Below are positions 53,083 through 61,192 of a stretch of DNA of 64,000 bases, one piece after another. The number at the start of each line of letters is the position of its first letter. The stretch's first letter is position 1. A program made the translations under genes and the position numbers. Under the pieces are notes generated by a model that had not been told where the DNA came from, did no database searches, and worked only from the letters and a program-made list of their open reading frames with translations. The stretch covers positions 124,001 to 188,000 of the forward strand of contig NZ_LFYT02000004.1 in assembly GCF_001270065.2 (NCBI RefSeq), in the 5' to 3' direction. The stretch comes from Limnohabitans planktonicus II-D5 (GTDB taxonomy: Bacteria > Pseudomonadota > Gammaproteobacteria > Burkholderiales > Burkholderiaceae_C).

Positions 53083-53655
53083 ATGAAACCAACACGCGAT
53101 TTGGACGAGCTGTGTTACAGCTTTATTTACGAGACATCTTGGTTGTGTGATTATGAAGTCGCGACCGATGAGTTGTGCGGCCATGTAGGCATGGCCTGTG
53201 TTGCGCTTGCTCGCGACATGCCGGATCTTGCGGCCGATCTCGACTGGCTTCAACCGCTGGTGTTTCACCTCAATGGTTCAGTGCGGGGGAAAATGGCAGT
53301 GACTGAGGCTGATATCGATCAGCTGAAAGCCTGCTTGCAACGCTATCGTGTAGAAGTGGCGGGTGCAGTTAAAGGCTTTGTTTTGCCACGCGGTGAACCG
53401 CCCATTTCAAACCTGCACTTGGGGAGGTCGGCAGCCAAAAAGGCTATACGTGCATTGGTGAGGGTTGAACAAGAAGGGCGTGAAATTCCATCAATTGTTG
53501 TGCGGTTTTGCAATGTGATTTGCAATGTCTTATTTGCCATAACCTTAGTGATCAATCACCGACGTCAGGTGACAGAAATGCCGTTCGAGAGTCTTTCTTA
53601 CACGATCAAACGACCTAAAACAGTGTATGGCAATGATGCACCCATCCACGAGTGA
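53083..53655 (+). CDS. PduO-like cobalamin adenosyltransferase family protein, divergent N-terminus
   Basis: A 190-residue protein whose last 160 residues follow the PduO-type ATP:cob(I)alamin adenosyltransferase fold: 'VATDELCGHVGMA' where PduO has TVDELNSLIG, 'GFVLPRGEPPISNLHLGRSA' where PduO has FILPGGT..ALHLAR, and 'FCNVICNVLFAITLVINHRR' near the end. The first strand with the ATP-binding T-x-T-G-D-x-G motif is missing and replaced by an unrelated stretch (MKPTRDLDELCYSFIYETSW). It may still bind B12 but its catalysis is doubtful. Position in the B12 locus fits. Confidence 0.75.
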   Translation: MKPTRDLDELCYSFIYETSWLCDYEVATDELCGHVGMACVALARDMPDLAADLDWLQPLVFHLNGSVRGKMAVTEADIDQLKACLQRYRVEVAGAVKGFVLPRGEPPISNLHLGRSAAKKAIRALVRVEQEGREIPSIVVRFCNVICNVLFAITLVINHRRQVTEMPFESLSYTIKRPKTVYGNDAPIHE

Positions 53656-53679
53656 CTCGATTTTGCAAGGATAGGCTAG

Positions 53680-54546
53680 ATGACCACGGTTCACACACTA
53701 CACCGGCTCGCATGTGAGCAAGGGGCCGATACTTACTGCGACCCTGCCACGGGCTATCGGGTCTTCACAGAGCACGCCTTGTTCAAAAAAGGCGACTGCT
53801 GCGGCAATGCCTGTAGACATTGCCCATACGGTCACATCAAGGTCAGCAAACCCGGACACGAGCCGAGCATCAAAAAACCAGTGGTATTGGGTCGGGACCT
53901 GATTGAAGATGCCCAAGATGGCTTGGATGTGCTGTTTTGGTCGGGGGGTAAGGACAGTTTTTTATGTTTGTCGTGCCTGCTTGAAAAGCGCAAAAACGTG
54001 GCATTGCTGACAACTTTTGACACCGTTACTAATCGCGTGCCCATCCAAAACATTCCGATCAAAGACATTGTTCATCAAGCCGCGTATTTGGAGGTCCCTG
54101 TGTGCTTGGTGCCGTTGTCACCTGATGTACGCTACCAAGACGCTGTATCGGCTGGGTTACTGACCCTTGAAGAGCAGCTGGGCTCACGCATCAACCGTAT
54201 CTGTTTTGGAGATTTGCATCTTCAAGACTTGCGTAATTGGCGAGTCAAGGCCTGGCCTCAGTATGAAGTCTTTACTCCGCTCTTTGGGCAACCCTATGCT
54301 GCGTTGTTGGAACTGTTGTGGAAGAGCATCCATCGGTACGATGTCAGTGTCCATTTGTCGACCGAATTGCATTTGCCCGATGCCGTGTTGCCCATTGGCA
54401 CACCCTACGACAAAACGTTGGTTGAGCGCTTACAACGCGCTGGTGTTGACGTCATGTTGGAGCTCGGTGAAGGTCATACGCGCGTGATGCCCCGTGCATC
54501 ACGATCCCTCCAACCTATGTCCATTGAGGACGGAGGCTTGTCATGA
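53680..54546 (+). CDS. DUF5522-DUF71 (COG2102) fusion: Cys-motif domain plus PP-loop ATPase, B12-linked group
   Basis: A 288-residue protein in two parts. Residues 1-65 carry 'KKGDCCGNACRHCPYGHIKV', a small Cys-rich (DUF5522) module that could bind metal. From about 82 the DUF71 PP-loop ATPase begins, with VLFWSGGKDSFLCL as nucleotide motif and 'LEVPVCLVPLSPDVRY', 'SRINRICFGDLHLQDLRNWR'. Eukaryotic relatives amidate diphthamide. A B12-associated bacterial group of this family was predicted from genome context to act in B12 salvage. The gene is coupled to the next BtuF-like gene by ATGA overlap. Confidence 0.82.
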   Translation: MTTVHTLHRLACEQGADTYCDPATGYRVFTEHALFKKGDCCGNACRHCPYGHIKVSKPGHEPSIKKPVVLGRDLIEDAQDGLDVLFWSGGKDSFLCLSCLLEKRKNVALLTTFDTVTNRVPIQNIPIKDIVHQAAYLEVPVCLVPLSPDVRYQDAVSAGLLTLEEQLGSRINRICFGDLHLQDLRNWRVKAWPQYEVFTPLFGQPYAALLELLWKSIHRYDVSVHLSTELHLPDAVLPIGTPYDKTLVERLQRAGVDVMLELGEGHTRVMPRASRSLQPMSIEDGGLS

Positions 54547-55346
54547 TGTCTTACGGCCCCCAACGCATCGTCTGCCTCACCGAAGAGGCCACGGAGTGGC
54601 TGTATCTGCTGGGGCAGGAGCAGCGCATCGTGGGCATCTCGGGCTACACGGTGCGTCCGCGCCGGGCTCGGGAGGAAAAGCCCAAGGTCAGTGCTTTTTT
54701 GAGCGCCAAGATTGACAAGATCCTGGCACTCAAGCCGGATTGTGTTTTTGGGTTTTCCGACCTGCAGGCCGAGATTGCGGCTTTGCTCATCAAGGCCGGC
54801 GTGCAGGTCACCATCTTCAACCAGCGCAGCGTGGACGAGATTTTTTCGATGCTCTACCAGGTGGCGGCCATGGTGGGGCAGGCTGAGCAGGGTTTGCAAA
54901 GGCTTTCGGCCATGCGTGCTGAACTGGACGCCATTGCGCTGAAGGCGGCGAGTTTCAAGCGCAGACCGAAAGTGTTTTTTGAAGAGTGGGACGAGCCGCA
55001 CATCAGCGGCATCCGCTGGGTGTCGGAGTTGATGGGCATCGCAGGCGGTGACGACGTGTTCCCCGAATTGGCTGTGCAAGCGATGGGCAAGGATCGCATC
55101 ATTGCCGACCCGCAGACCATCATTGACCGTGCACCCGACATCATCATCGGCTCATGGTGCGGCAAGAAGTTTCGTTCTGAAAAAGTGGCCGCCCGTGCGG
55201 GTTGGCAAGACGTGCCTGCAGTGCGCAACGGGCAGTTGTTTGAAATCAAGTCGGCCGACATCTTGCAACCCGGTCCTGCGGCGCTGACCGATGGCGTGGC
55301 GCAGTTGCACCGCATCATGAGCCAGTGGGAGGCTCAGCATGCGTGA
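54543..55346 (+). CDS. BtuF-like cobalamin-binding protein without a signal peptide
   Basis: A 267-residue COG0614-type protein. It starts MMSYGPQRIVCLTEEATEWL, already at the first strand of the fold, so no signal or anchor is present. 'KILALKPDCVFGFSDLQAEI', 'FEEWDEPHISGIRWVSELMG' and 'PDIIIGSWCGKKF' match the binding-protein-like group usually annotated as cobalamin-binding. It may act in the cytoplasm, perhaps as a B12 chaperone, or use another export path. It overlaps both neighbours by 4-8 bp. From here on base composition turns GC-rich. Confidence 0.82.
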   Translation: MMSYGPQRIVCLTEEATEWLYLLGQEQRIVGISGYTVRPRRAREEKPKVSAFLSAKIDKILALKPDCVFGFSDLQAEIAALLIKAGVQVTIFNQRSVDEIFSMLYQVAAMVGQAEQGLQRLSAMRAELDAIALKAASFKRRPKVFFEEWDEPHISGIRWVSELMGIAGGDDVFPELAVQAMGKDRIIADPQTIIDRAPDIIIGSWCGKKFRSEKVAARAGWQDVPAVRNGQLFEIKSADILQPGPAALTDGVAQLHRIMSQWEAQHA

Positions 55347-56292
55347 CGGTTGCTTGACAACTGCGCTGAAACAGACCGTGCGCCCAGCCGATGCCGCACA
55401 TCTGAGCCTGCGTTCGCCTTGGGCTCAATCGGTGCTCGTGTTCATGGCCTTGCTGTTGTCGGCCACCTGTGCTTTGGCCGTGACGGTACAAGATGACCGC
55501 CAGCAAAAAATCGAGATGGCCAAACCGCCGCAGCGAATTGTGAGCTTGCTGCCTTCACTGACTGAAACTGTGTGCGCATTGGGTGCCTGCCAGCGTTTAG
55601 TCGGCCTGGACCGTTATTCCAACTGGCCCGCATCCATTGCGCAGTTGCCCCGCGTGGGCGGCGGCCTTGATCCGAACATTGAAAGCATCATCGCGCTCAA
55701 GCCCGACCTGGTGTTGGCGGCGGGCTCGACCCGTGGTGCAGACCGTTTACAAGCCCTGGGCCTGACGGTGTTGCGCCTGGAGCCGCGAACCCATGCCGAC
55801 GCACAGCGTGTGCTGCGCACCGTGGGCGATGCCTTGTGGGTGTCCCCCGCCGAAAGCGAACGCGTTTGGCGCGGGATCGAGGCGGGCGTGCAAGCCGCCT
55901 CCCAATCGCTCAGTCCGCAGGCGCGCCAACAGCGGGTGTATTTTGAAGTCAGCTCTGCCCCATATGGTGCCAGCGAAGCGTCCTTCATTGGTGAAACGCT
56001 CACGCGCATGGGGGTGGGCAACATCCTGCCTGCGGCCATGGGGCCGTTTCCTCTGGTCAATCCCGAGTTTGTGGTGCGCGCTCAGCCTGATGTGATCATG
56101 GCTGGCGACAGCAGCCGCACCAGCATGGCGCAGCGCCCGGGCTGGTCCACTTTGCGCGCCATGCAGGCTCAACGCATTTGCGTGTTCAAACAGGCTGAAT
56201 CCGAAGTGCTGGTGCGTGCGGGTCCGCGCATGGCCGAAGGTGCCAAGCTCATGGCCGATTGCCTGAACAAAGCCGCTGGGGCAGGGCGATGA
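55339..56292 (+). CDS. btuF: Cobalamin ABC transporter binding protein, second set (BtuF)
   Basis: A 317-residue periplasmic binding protein. A long N-terminal region (1-48) contains a signal helix 'SVLVFMALLLSATCALA'. The mature part has 'RIVSLLPSLTETVCALGACQ', 'RLVGLDRYSNWPASI' and 'LPRVGGGLDPNIESIIALKP', a close match to BtuF. It overlaps the previous gene by 8 bp and the permease by 4 bp. Confidence 0.9.
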   Translation: MRDGCLTTALKQTVRPADAAHLSLRSPWAQSVLVFMALLLSATCALAVTVQDDRQQKIEMAKPPQRIVSLLPSLTETVCALGACQRLVGLDRYSNWPASIAQLPRVGGGLDPNIESIIALKPDLVLAAGSTRGADRLQALGLTVLRLEPRTHADAQRVLRTVGDALWVSPAESERVWRGIEAGVQAASQSLSPQARQQRVYFEVSSAPYGASEASFIGETLTRMGVGNILPAAMGPFPLVNPEFVVRAQPDVIMAGDSSRTSMAQRPGWSTLRAMQAQRICVFKQAESEVLVRAGPRMAEGAKLMADCLNKAAGAGR

Positions 56293-57305
56293 GCGATCAG
56301 ACCCGCGCGCACCGCTGGGTTGGGCTGTTGCTCTTGATCGGTGTGACGACGGTGCTGCTGGGCACCGTGGCGGGCAGCCAAGGCTGGCATGCCTGGTGGT
56401 GGTCTCAGGCCGATGAGGTGTCGCGCCAGATTGTGTTGGACATCCGGCTGCCACGCAGTCTGGGGGCCTGGTTGGGCGGTGGCTTGCTGGGCTTGGCTGG
56501 GGCCGTGGCGCAGGGGCTGTTTCGCAACCCTCTGGCCGATCCGTATTTGCTGGGCAGCGCTTCGGGGGCGTCATTGGGTGTGGGCACGTATTTCAGTTTG
56601 TTTGGCGGCAGCGCCTGGGTCATGACCTGGTGGCTGGGTCTGGGCCTCACGGGTGCAGCTTTTGTGGGGGCGGTGCTTGCTGTCATCTTGACTTTGCTCT
56701 TGGCGCGTGGCGTGCAGCAGACCCTGCGCTTGCTGCTGGCCGGTGTGGTGGTGGGTGTTGTGCTGGGTGCCGTCACGTCGATGATGTCTTTGCTGCAGCC
56801 GCAGGTGCTGCAAGCCATGCAAGGCTTCATGCTCGGTTCCACCGCTTTTGTCGGCTGGACGGCTTGCGCCACCATGGCCATGGTGTTGATCCTTTGCGTG
56901 GCCTTGGCCTGGACTTTTGCCCGCGTGCTGGATGCCTTGACACTGGGCGAGTCCACGGCTCAAACGCTGGGTGTGCCGCTGCGTTCAGCCCGACTCGTGT
57001 TGGTGGGCGTGATTTCTCTGGCCACGGGAGCTGCCGTGGCGCACATCGGGCTGGTGGCTTTTGTGGGTTTGGCTGCGCCGCATCTGGTGCGTTCGCTGGT
57101 CCGTTGCACCCATGCTTGGCGCTTGCTGCTGGCCGCGCTCATGGGCGGCGCTTTGTTGTCCTTGGCCGATGTGTTGGCCCGTGTGCTGTTTGCTCCGCAA
57201 GAGTTGCCGGTGGGGGTGCTCACGGCGGTCTTGGGTGGTGGCTATCTGTTGTGGCGCGTGTATCGGGACACGGATCAAAGCTCGGGTGCGGGAGCTGTGC
57301 GATGA
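56289..57305 (+). CDS. btuC: Cobalamin ABC transporter permease, second set (BtuC)
   Basis: A 338-residue FecCD-family permease with about ten helices: 'LDIRLPRSLGAWLGGGLLGL', 'GAVAQGLFRNPLADPYLLGS', 'AHIGLVAFVGLAAPHLVRSL'. The 'NPLADPYLLG' text is typical of BtuC. It starts at 56289 (ATGA overlap with btuF) and overlaps the ATPase gene by 4 bp. Confidence 0.93.
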   Translation: MSDQTRAHRWVGLLLLIGVTTVLLGTVAGSQGWHAWWWSQADEVSRQIVLDIRLPRSLGAWLGGGLLGLAGAVAQGLFRNPLADPYLLGSASGASLGVGTYFSLFGGSAWVMTWWLGLGLTGAAFVGAVLAVILTLLLARGVQQTLRLLLAGVVVGVVLGAVTSMMSLLQPQVLQAMQGFMLGSTAFVGWTACATMAMVLILCVALAWTFARVLDALTLGESTAQTLGVPLRSARLVLVGVISLATGAAVAHIGLVAFVGLAAPHLVRSLVRCTHAWRLLLAALMGGALLSLADVLARVLFAPQELPVGVLTAVLGGGYLLWRVYRDTDQSSGAGAVR

Positions 57306-58066
57306 CCCCCGCCCTGGAAACCCGACAACTGCAGCTTGAACTCGGTGGCCGCACCGTGTTGAACGGCCTGGACCTTCAGATCGCCACGGGTCGCTGGACT
57401 TGCGTTGTCGGACCCAATGGAGCGGGAAAATCCACCTTGCTCAGGGCGCTGGCCGGTTTGTTGCCTTACAGCGGGCAGGTGCTCTGGCAGGGCCAGGCGC
57501 TCGAAGCCATCTCTCGCCGTGACCGTGGTTTGCTGCTGTCCTGGCTGGGCCAAGGCGAGGTGAGCACGCTCGATCTGCGCGTGTGGGACGTGGTCATGCT
57601 CGGCCGACTGCCTCATCAAGGCTGGCTGGGGGCTCCGAGTGAACTGGACCATCAAATGGTCGAAGCAGCCCTGAAAGCCACACAGGCCTGGGATTGGCGC
57701 GAACGCACGCTGGGTGAGCTCTCGGGCGGTGAGCGGCAGCGCGTGCTGCTGGCACGGGCCATGGCGGGCAATGCGCCACTCATGCTGATGGACGAACCAC
57801 TGGCCAACCTCGACCCGCCGCACCAGGTGGACTGGCTGGAGCAGGTGCATTGCCTGATCGCGCAGGGCACCACGGTGGTCAGCGTGCTGCATGAAATCGG
57901 CATGGCGCTGCATGCGCACGAAGTGGTGGTCATGGATGCGGGGCGAGTCGTGCACCATGGTGCTTGCAGCGATACCGACACGCACGCGGCGATCGAATCC
58001 GTGTTTGACCACCGCATCCGCATTTGCGCGCTGGAGGGTCAATGGGTCGTGTTGCCGCGTTTGTGA
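57302..58066 (+). CDS. btuD: Cobalamin ABC transporter ATPase, second set (BtuD)
   Basis: A 254-residue ATPase with Walker A GPNGAGKST (about 36-44), signature LSGGERQRVLLAR, Walker B PLMLMDEPLANLD and switch His in 'VVSVLHEIGMALH'. It completes the second btuFCD set and ends just before a repeat-rich gap. Confidence 0.93.
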   Translation: MTPALETRQLQLELGGRTVLNGLDLQIATGRWTCVVGPNGAGKSTLLRALAGLLPYSGQVLWQGQALEAISRRDRGLLLSWLGQGEVSTLDLRVWDVVMLGRLPHQGWLGAPSELDHQMVEAALKATQAWDWRERTLGELSGGERQRVLLARAMAGNAPLMLMDEPLANLDPPHQVDWLEQVHCLIAQGTTVVSVLHEIGMALHAHEVVVMDAGRVVHHGACSDTDTHAAIESVFDHRIRICALEGQWVVLPRL

Positions 58067-58105
58067 ACTCTTTTTTGCTTCATGCGGACCTGTCTGATCT
58101 TTCAG

Positions 58106-58416
58106 TTCGATCACAGAAGCTGGATTGCCACGCTTCGCTCGCAATGACGAAAATGGGATGCATTTCCACGCATCGCTCGCAACGCCCGATAAAGTATCTT
58201 GTCATTGCGAGGAGCTTGCGACGCGGCAATCCAGTTGGGGTGCTGTAAGAGGCTCAAGCGCTGTTTCGATCACAGAAGCTGGATTGCCACGCTTCGCTCG
58301 CAATGACGAAAATGGGATGCATTTCCGCGCTTCGCTCGCAATGACGGGAATCGGTTGGGGGATTGCCTCACGTCGCTCGCAATGACGGAAATGGGAGGGG
58401 CCACGCTTTGCTCCCC
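58106..58416. repeat. REP-like repeats with a 62-bp direct repeat
   Basis: The 430-bp gap 58067-58496 is filled by short repeats of the GGATTGCCACGCTTCGCTCG / CAATGACG kind, in both orientations. A 62-bp unit starting TTCGATCACAGAAGCTGG and ending GATGCATTTCC occurs at 58106-58167 and again, nearly identical, at 58265-58326. Between them, 58200-58233 holds an inverted partner (GTCATTGCGAGGAGC..GCAATCC). Two shorter units follow. This type of REP/BIME-like repeat is dispersed in many bacterial genomes. No gene is supported in the gap. Confidence 0.8.
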
Positions 58417-58496
58417 ATGACGGAGTCTGGGGCTTGAAGGGGCGAGGGGGCCTGTGATCACGATAATTGCACATGCACACCCATCAGTTCATCCCT

Positions 58497-59996
58497 ATGA
58501 CCTCTCCAAAAAAAGCTGTCTGCATCATGGTGCTGGGCACGTCCAGCGGCGCTGGCAAGAGCTGGCTGACCACGGCGCTGTGCCGCCATTACGCCCGACA
58601 GGGGCTCAAGGTGGCCCCCTTCAAGGCACAAAACATGAGCAACAACGCCCGCGTGGTCGCCAGTGCCAAGGGGCTGGGCGAGATCGGCAGCGCCCAATAC
58701 TTTCAGGCACTGGCCGCCCAAGCTGAACCTGATGTGCGCATGAACCCGCTGCTGCTCAAACCCGAAGCCGACACGCGCAGCCAAGTGGTGTTGCTCGGTC
58801 AGGTGAGTCAAGCCTTGAGTGACACGCCCTGGCGCGGTCGCAGCGAAAAAGTCTGGCCCCAGATTGCTGCCGCACTTGACGAGCTGATCGCCGAAAACGA
58901 TGTGGTCGTGATCGAAGGCGCAGGCTCTCCCGCTGAGATCAACCTCATGGCCAGTGACATCGTCAACCTGCGCGTGGCACGGCATGCGCAGGCCCAATGT
59001 CTGCTCGTGACCGACATCGACAAAGGCGGCGCCTTTGCCCACTTGTATGGCACTTGGGCGCTTTTGCCGCCTGAAGACCAGCAGTGCATCAAAGGTTTTG
59101 TGCTCAACAAGTTCCGGGGCGATGCCAGCTTGCTGGCCCCCGCGCCCGATATGCTGCAAGCCTTGACCGGGGTGCCCACGGTGGCGGTGCTGCCCATGTG
59201 GTGGCAGCACGGTTTGCCCGAAGAAGATGGCGTTTTTGATGACCGCAGCCGCGCCACGGGCGCAGTCACCCAAACCGTCGCGGTGATTGCATATCCCCGT
59301 ATCAGCAATCTGGATGAGTTTCAGTCGCTCAAAAACGTGCCCGGTGTGCGCCTGCTTTGGGCGCGCAGTCCGGCCGATTTGGCGGGCTTGCAAGCCCATG
59401 ATTGGGTGATTCTGCCCGGCAGCAAGCACACCAGCAGTGACCTGGCCTGGCTGCGAGAACAAGGGCTGGATGCGGCCATTGCCGGGCATGCACGGCAGGG
59501 TGGGGCGGTGCTGGGGATATGCGGCGGTCTGCAAATGCTGGGCGAAGCCCTGATCGACACACATGGCATTGATGGCAATGCGCCCGGTTTGGGCTTGCTG
59601 CCTTTGGTGACCCGGTTTGCTCCGGTGAAAACCGTGATGAAAACGCAGGCCCGCTTCGGGCAGTTACGTGGCGCGTGGTCGTCCTTGGGTGGCGTGGAGG
59701 TGTCGGGCTACGAAATACATCACGGCCAGACGCAACTCCACAGCGACATGTTGGGGGCAGGTGCAGCGCTGCACGAAGTCATGCCTGGTCTGGCCTGGCA
59801 AAGTGGCGACGGACAGGTGTTGGGCACTTACCTGCATGGCCTGTTCGAGTGCCCGGCGGTGCTGCAAGCTTTATTTGGCGCGCAGGTGCCCACGCTGGAG
59901 ACGGTGTTTGAGGGCCTGGCCGATTTCATTGCGCAACACATCCCTGCGGACGTGTTGCGACAACTGATGGCACCTGCTCCCTTCAGTGACCGCTGA
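58497..59996 (+). CDS. cobQ: Cobyric acid synthase CobQ/CbiP
   Basis: A 499-residue enzyme in two domains. The N-terminal dethiobiotin-synthetase-like ATPase has GTSSGAGKSWLTTALCRHYA (P-loop), 'FKAQNMSNNARVV' and 'VVVIEGAGSPAEINLM'. The C-terminal glutamine amidotransferase domain has Cys in 'AVLGICGGLQMLGEAL' and His in 'LGTYLHGLFE'. It amidates four side chains of adenosylcobyrinate a,c-diamide. ATG 58497 or the in-frame ATG 58473 could be the start. Its 3' end overlaps the convergent enamidase gene by 14 bp. Confidence 0.94.
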   Translation: MTSPKKAVCIMVLGTSSGAGKSWLTTALCRHYARQGLKVAPFKAQNMSNNARVVASAKGLGEIGSAQYFQALAAQAEPDVRMNPLLLKPEADTRSQVVLLGQVSQALSDTPWRGRSEKVWPQIAAALDELIAENDVVVIEGAGSPAEINLMASDIVNLRVARHAQAQCLLVTDIDKGGAFAHLYGTWALLPPEDQQCIKGFVLNKFRGDASLLAPAPDMLQALTGVPTVAVLPMWWQHGLPEEDGVFDDRSRATGAVTQTVAVIAYPRISNLDEFQSLKNVPGVRLLWARSPADLAGLQAHDWVILPGSKHTSSDLAWLREQGLDAAIAGHARQGGAVLGICGGLQMLGEALIDTHGIDGNAPGLGLLPLVTRFAPVKTVMKTQARFGQLRGAWSSLGGVEVSGYEIHHGQTQLHSDMLGAGAALHEVMPGLAWQSGDGQVLGTYLHGLFECPAVLQALFGAQVPTLETVFEGLADFIAQHIPADVLRQLMAPAPFSDR

Positions 59997-61179
59997 CGAC
60001 CACAGGGATTTCTGTGGCAGGAGGCGTGTTGCGGCTGCGGCCGCAACGCACGATGCCGTCGATCATGACCATGCCAATGCCTGGAATGTCCCCCAACTGA
60101 ACGCTCTCCAGCAAGGTCTTGCCCGCCGTGTGCTGTGCACGGTCCATGAAGACAAAATCGGCGGCACGCCCGACTTCGATCAGGCCGCAGTTGAGCTTGC
60201 GGATGCGTGCCGTGTTGCCGGTGGCAAAACAAAACACCAGCTCGGCAGGGATGTTGGCCAGGCTCGACAGCAGCGACACCATGCGCAGCATGCCCAGCGG
60301 TTGCACACCAGAGCCCGCCGGGCCATCGGTGCCCAAAATGATGCGGTGCGGGCACTTGAGTTCGAGTGCTGCACGCGCCGCCGCAATCGCCACCCGTTCA
60401 TTGCCGTTGTGCACGATCTCGATGGCGCGCGAAGATTTTTCGCACAACTCACAAACGTGGGCTTCGGGCAGCGAGGTATGTCCGCCGTTGATGTGGCCGA
60501 TGACGTCGGCGTCAGCTTCCAGCACCACATCCTTGTCGATCATGCCTGAGCCCGGAATGGAAGGGCCGCCCGTGTGGATCGTGCTCTGGATGCCATGCTT
60601 GCGCGCCCAGGCCACCATTTGCTGGGCCTCATACCCGGCCTTGACGGAACCCAAGCCCACCTCACCCAGCAGCGTCACGCCCGCATCGGCCATGTCCTTG
60701 AAGTCTTGCTCGGTCATGCCTTTTTCGATGATGGGTGCACCCGCAATCACCTTCACGCCACCGGGGCGGAAATTGTCAAAAGCGCGCTGCGCCGTGATGG
60801 CCAGGGCTTTAAGGCCCACGATGTCTTTGGGGCGGCCTGGCAAATGCACTTCACCGGCCGAGACCATGGTGGTCACGCCGCCGTTCATGGTGGAGTCGAT
60901 CCAGCCGATCTGGTTTTGGCGCGGGGTCCAGTCACCAAACACCGGGTGCACATGGCTGTCGATCAGGCCGGGGCAAACGCAGGTCTGGCGTGCGTCGATC
61001 ACGGTTTGCGCGCCTTCCAGATCGCAATCCTTTTCGCGGCCCACGGCGGTGATCAGACCATCGTGGATGACGAGGGTGTCCGCCTGCAAGATGGGCTGGT
61101 CCAGGTCGCCCGAAAGCAACAGGCCGATATTCTTGATAACGACTTTGCCGGATACACCGGAAGTGCTGATGTCTGCCAT
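59983..61179 (-). CDS. Enamidase-like amidohydrolase (6-oxotetrahydronicotinate ring opening)
   Basis: A 398-residue metal-dependent amidohydrolase. The metal site starts with DSHVHP (about residue 72-77); 'TIHTGGPSIPGSGMIDKDVV', 'VIGHINGGHTSLPE', the catalytic-Asp strand 'IILGTDGPAGSGVQPLG' and 'CGRSRNTPPATEIP' at the end match what I recall of enamidase from Eubacterium barkeri along the whole length. That enzyme opens 1,4,5,6-tetrahydro-6-oxonicotinate to 2-formylglutarate and ammonia. The 6-hydroxynicotinate reductase homologue nearby, which makes that substrate, supports the call. ATG 61179 is preferred since the frame before it is not conserved-looking. Confidence 0.82.
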   Translation of the reverse strand: MADISTSGVSGKVVIKNIGLLLSGDLDQPILQADTLVIHDGLITAVGREKDCDLEGAQTVIDARQTCVCPGLIDSHVHPVFGDWTPRQNQIGWIDSTMNGGVTTMVSAGEVHLPGRPKDIVGLKALAITAQRAFDNFRPGGVKVIAGAPIIEKGMTEQDFKDMADAGVTLLGEVGLGSVKAGYEAQQMVAWARKHGIQSTIHTGGPSIPGSGMIDKDVVLEADADVIGHINGGHTSLPEAHVCELCEKSSRAIEIVHNGNERVAIAAARAALELKCPHRIILGTDGPAGSGVQPLGMLRMVSLLSSLANIPAELVFCFATGNTARIRKLNCGLIEVGRAADFVFMDRAQHTAGKTLLESVQLGDIPGIGMVMIDGIVRCGRSRNTPPATEIPVVVSGH

Positions 61180-61192
61180 GTGAAGAGTCTCC

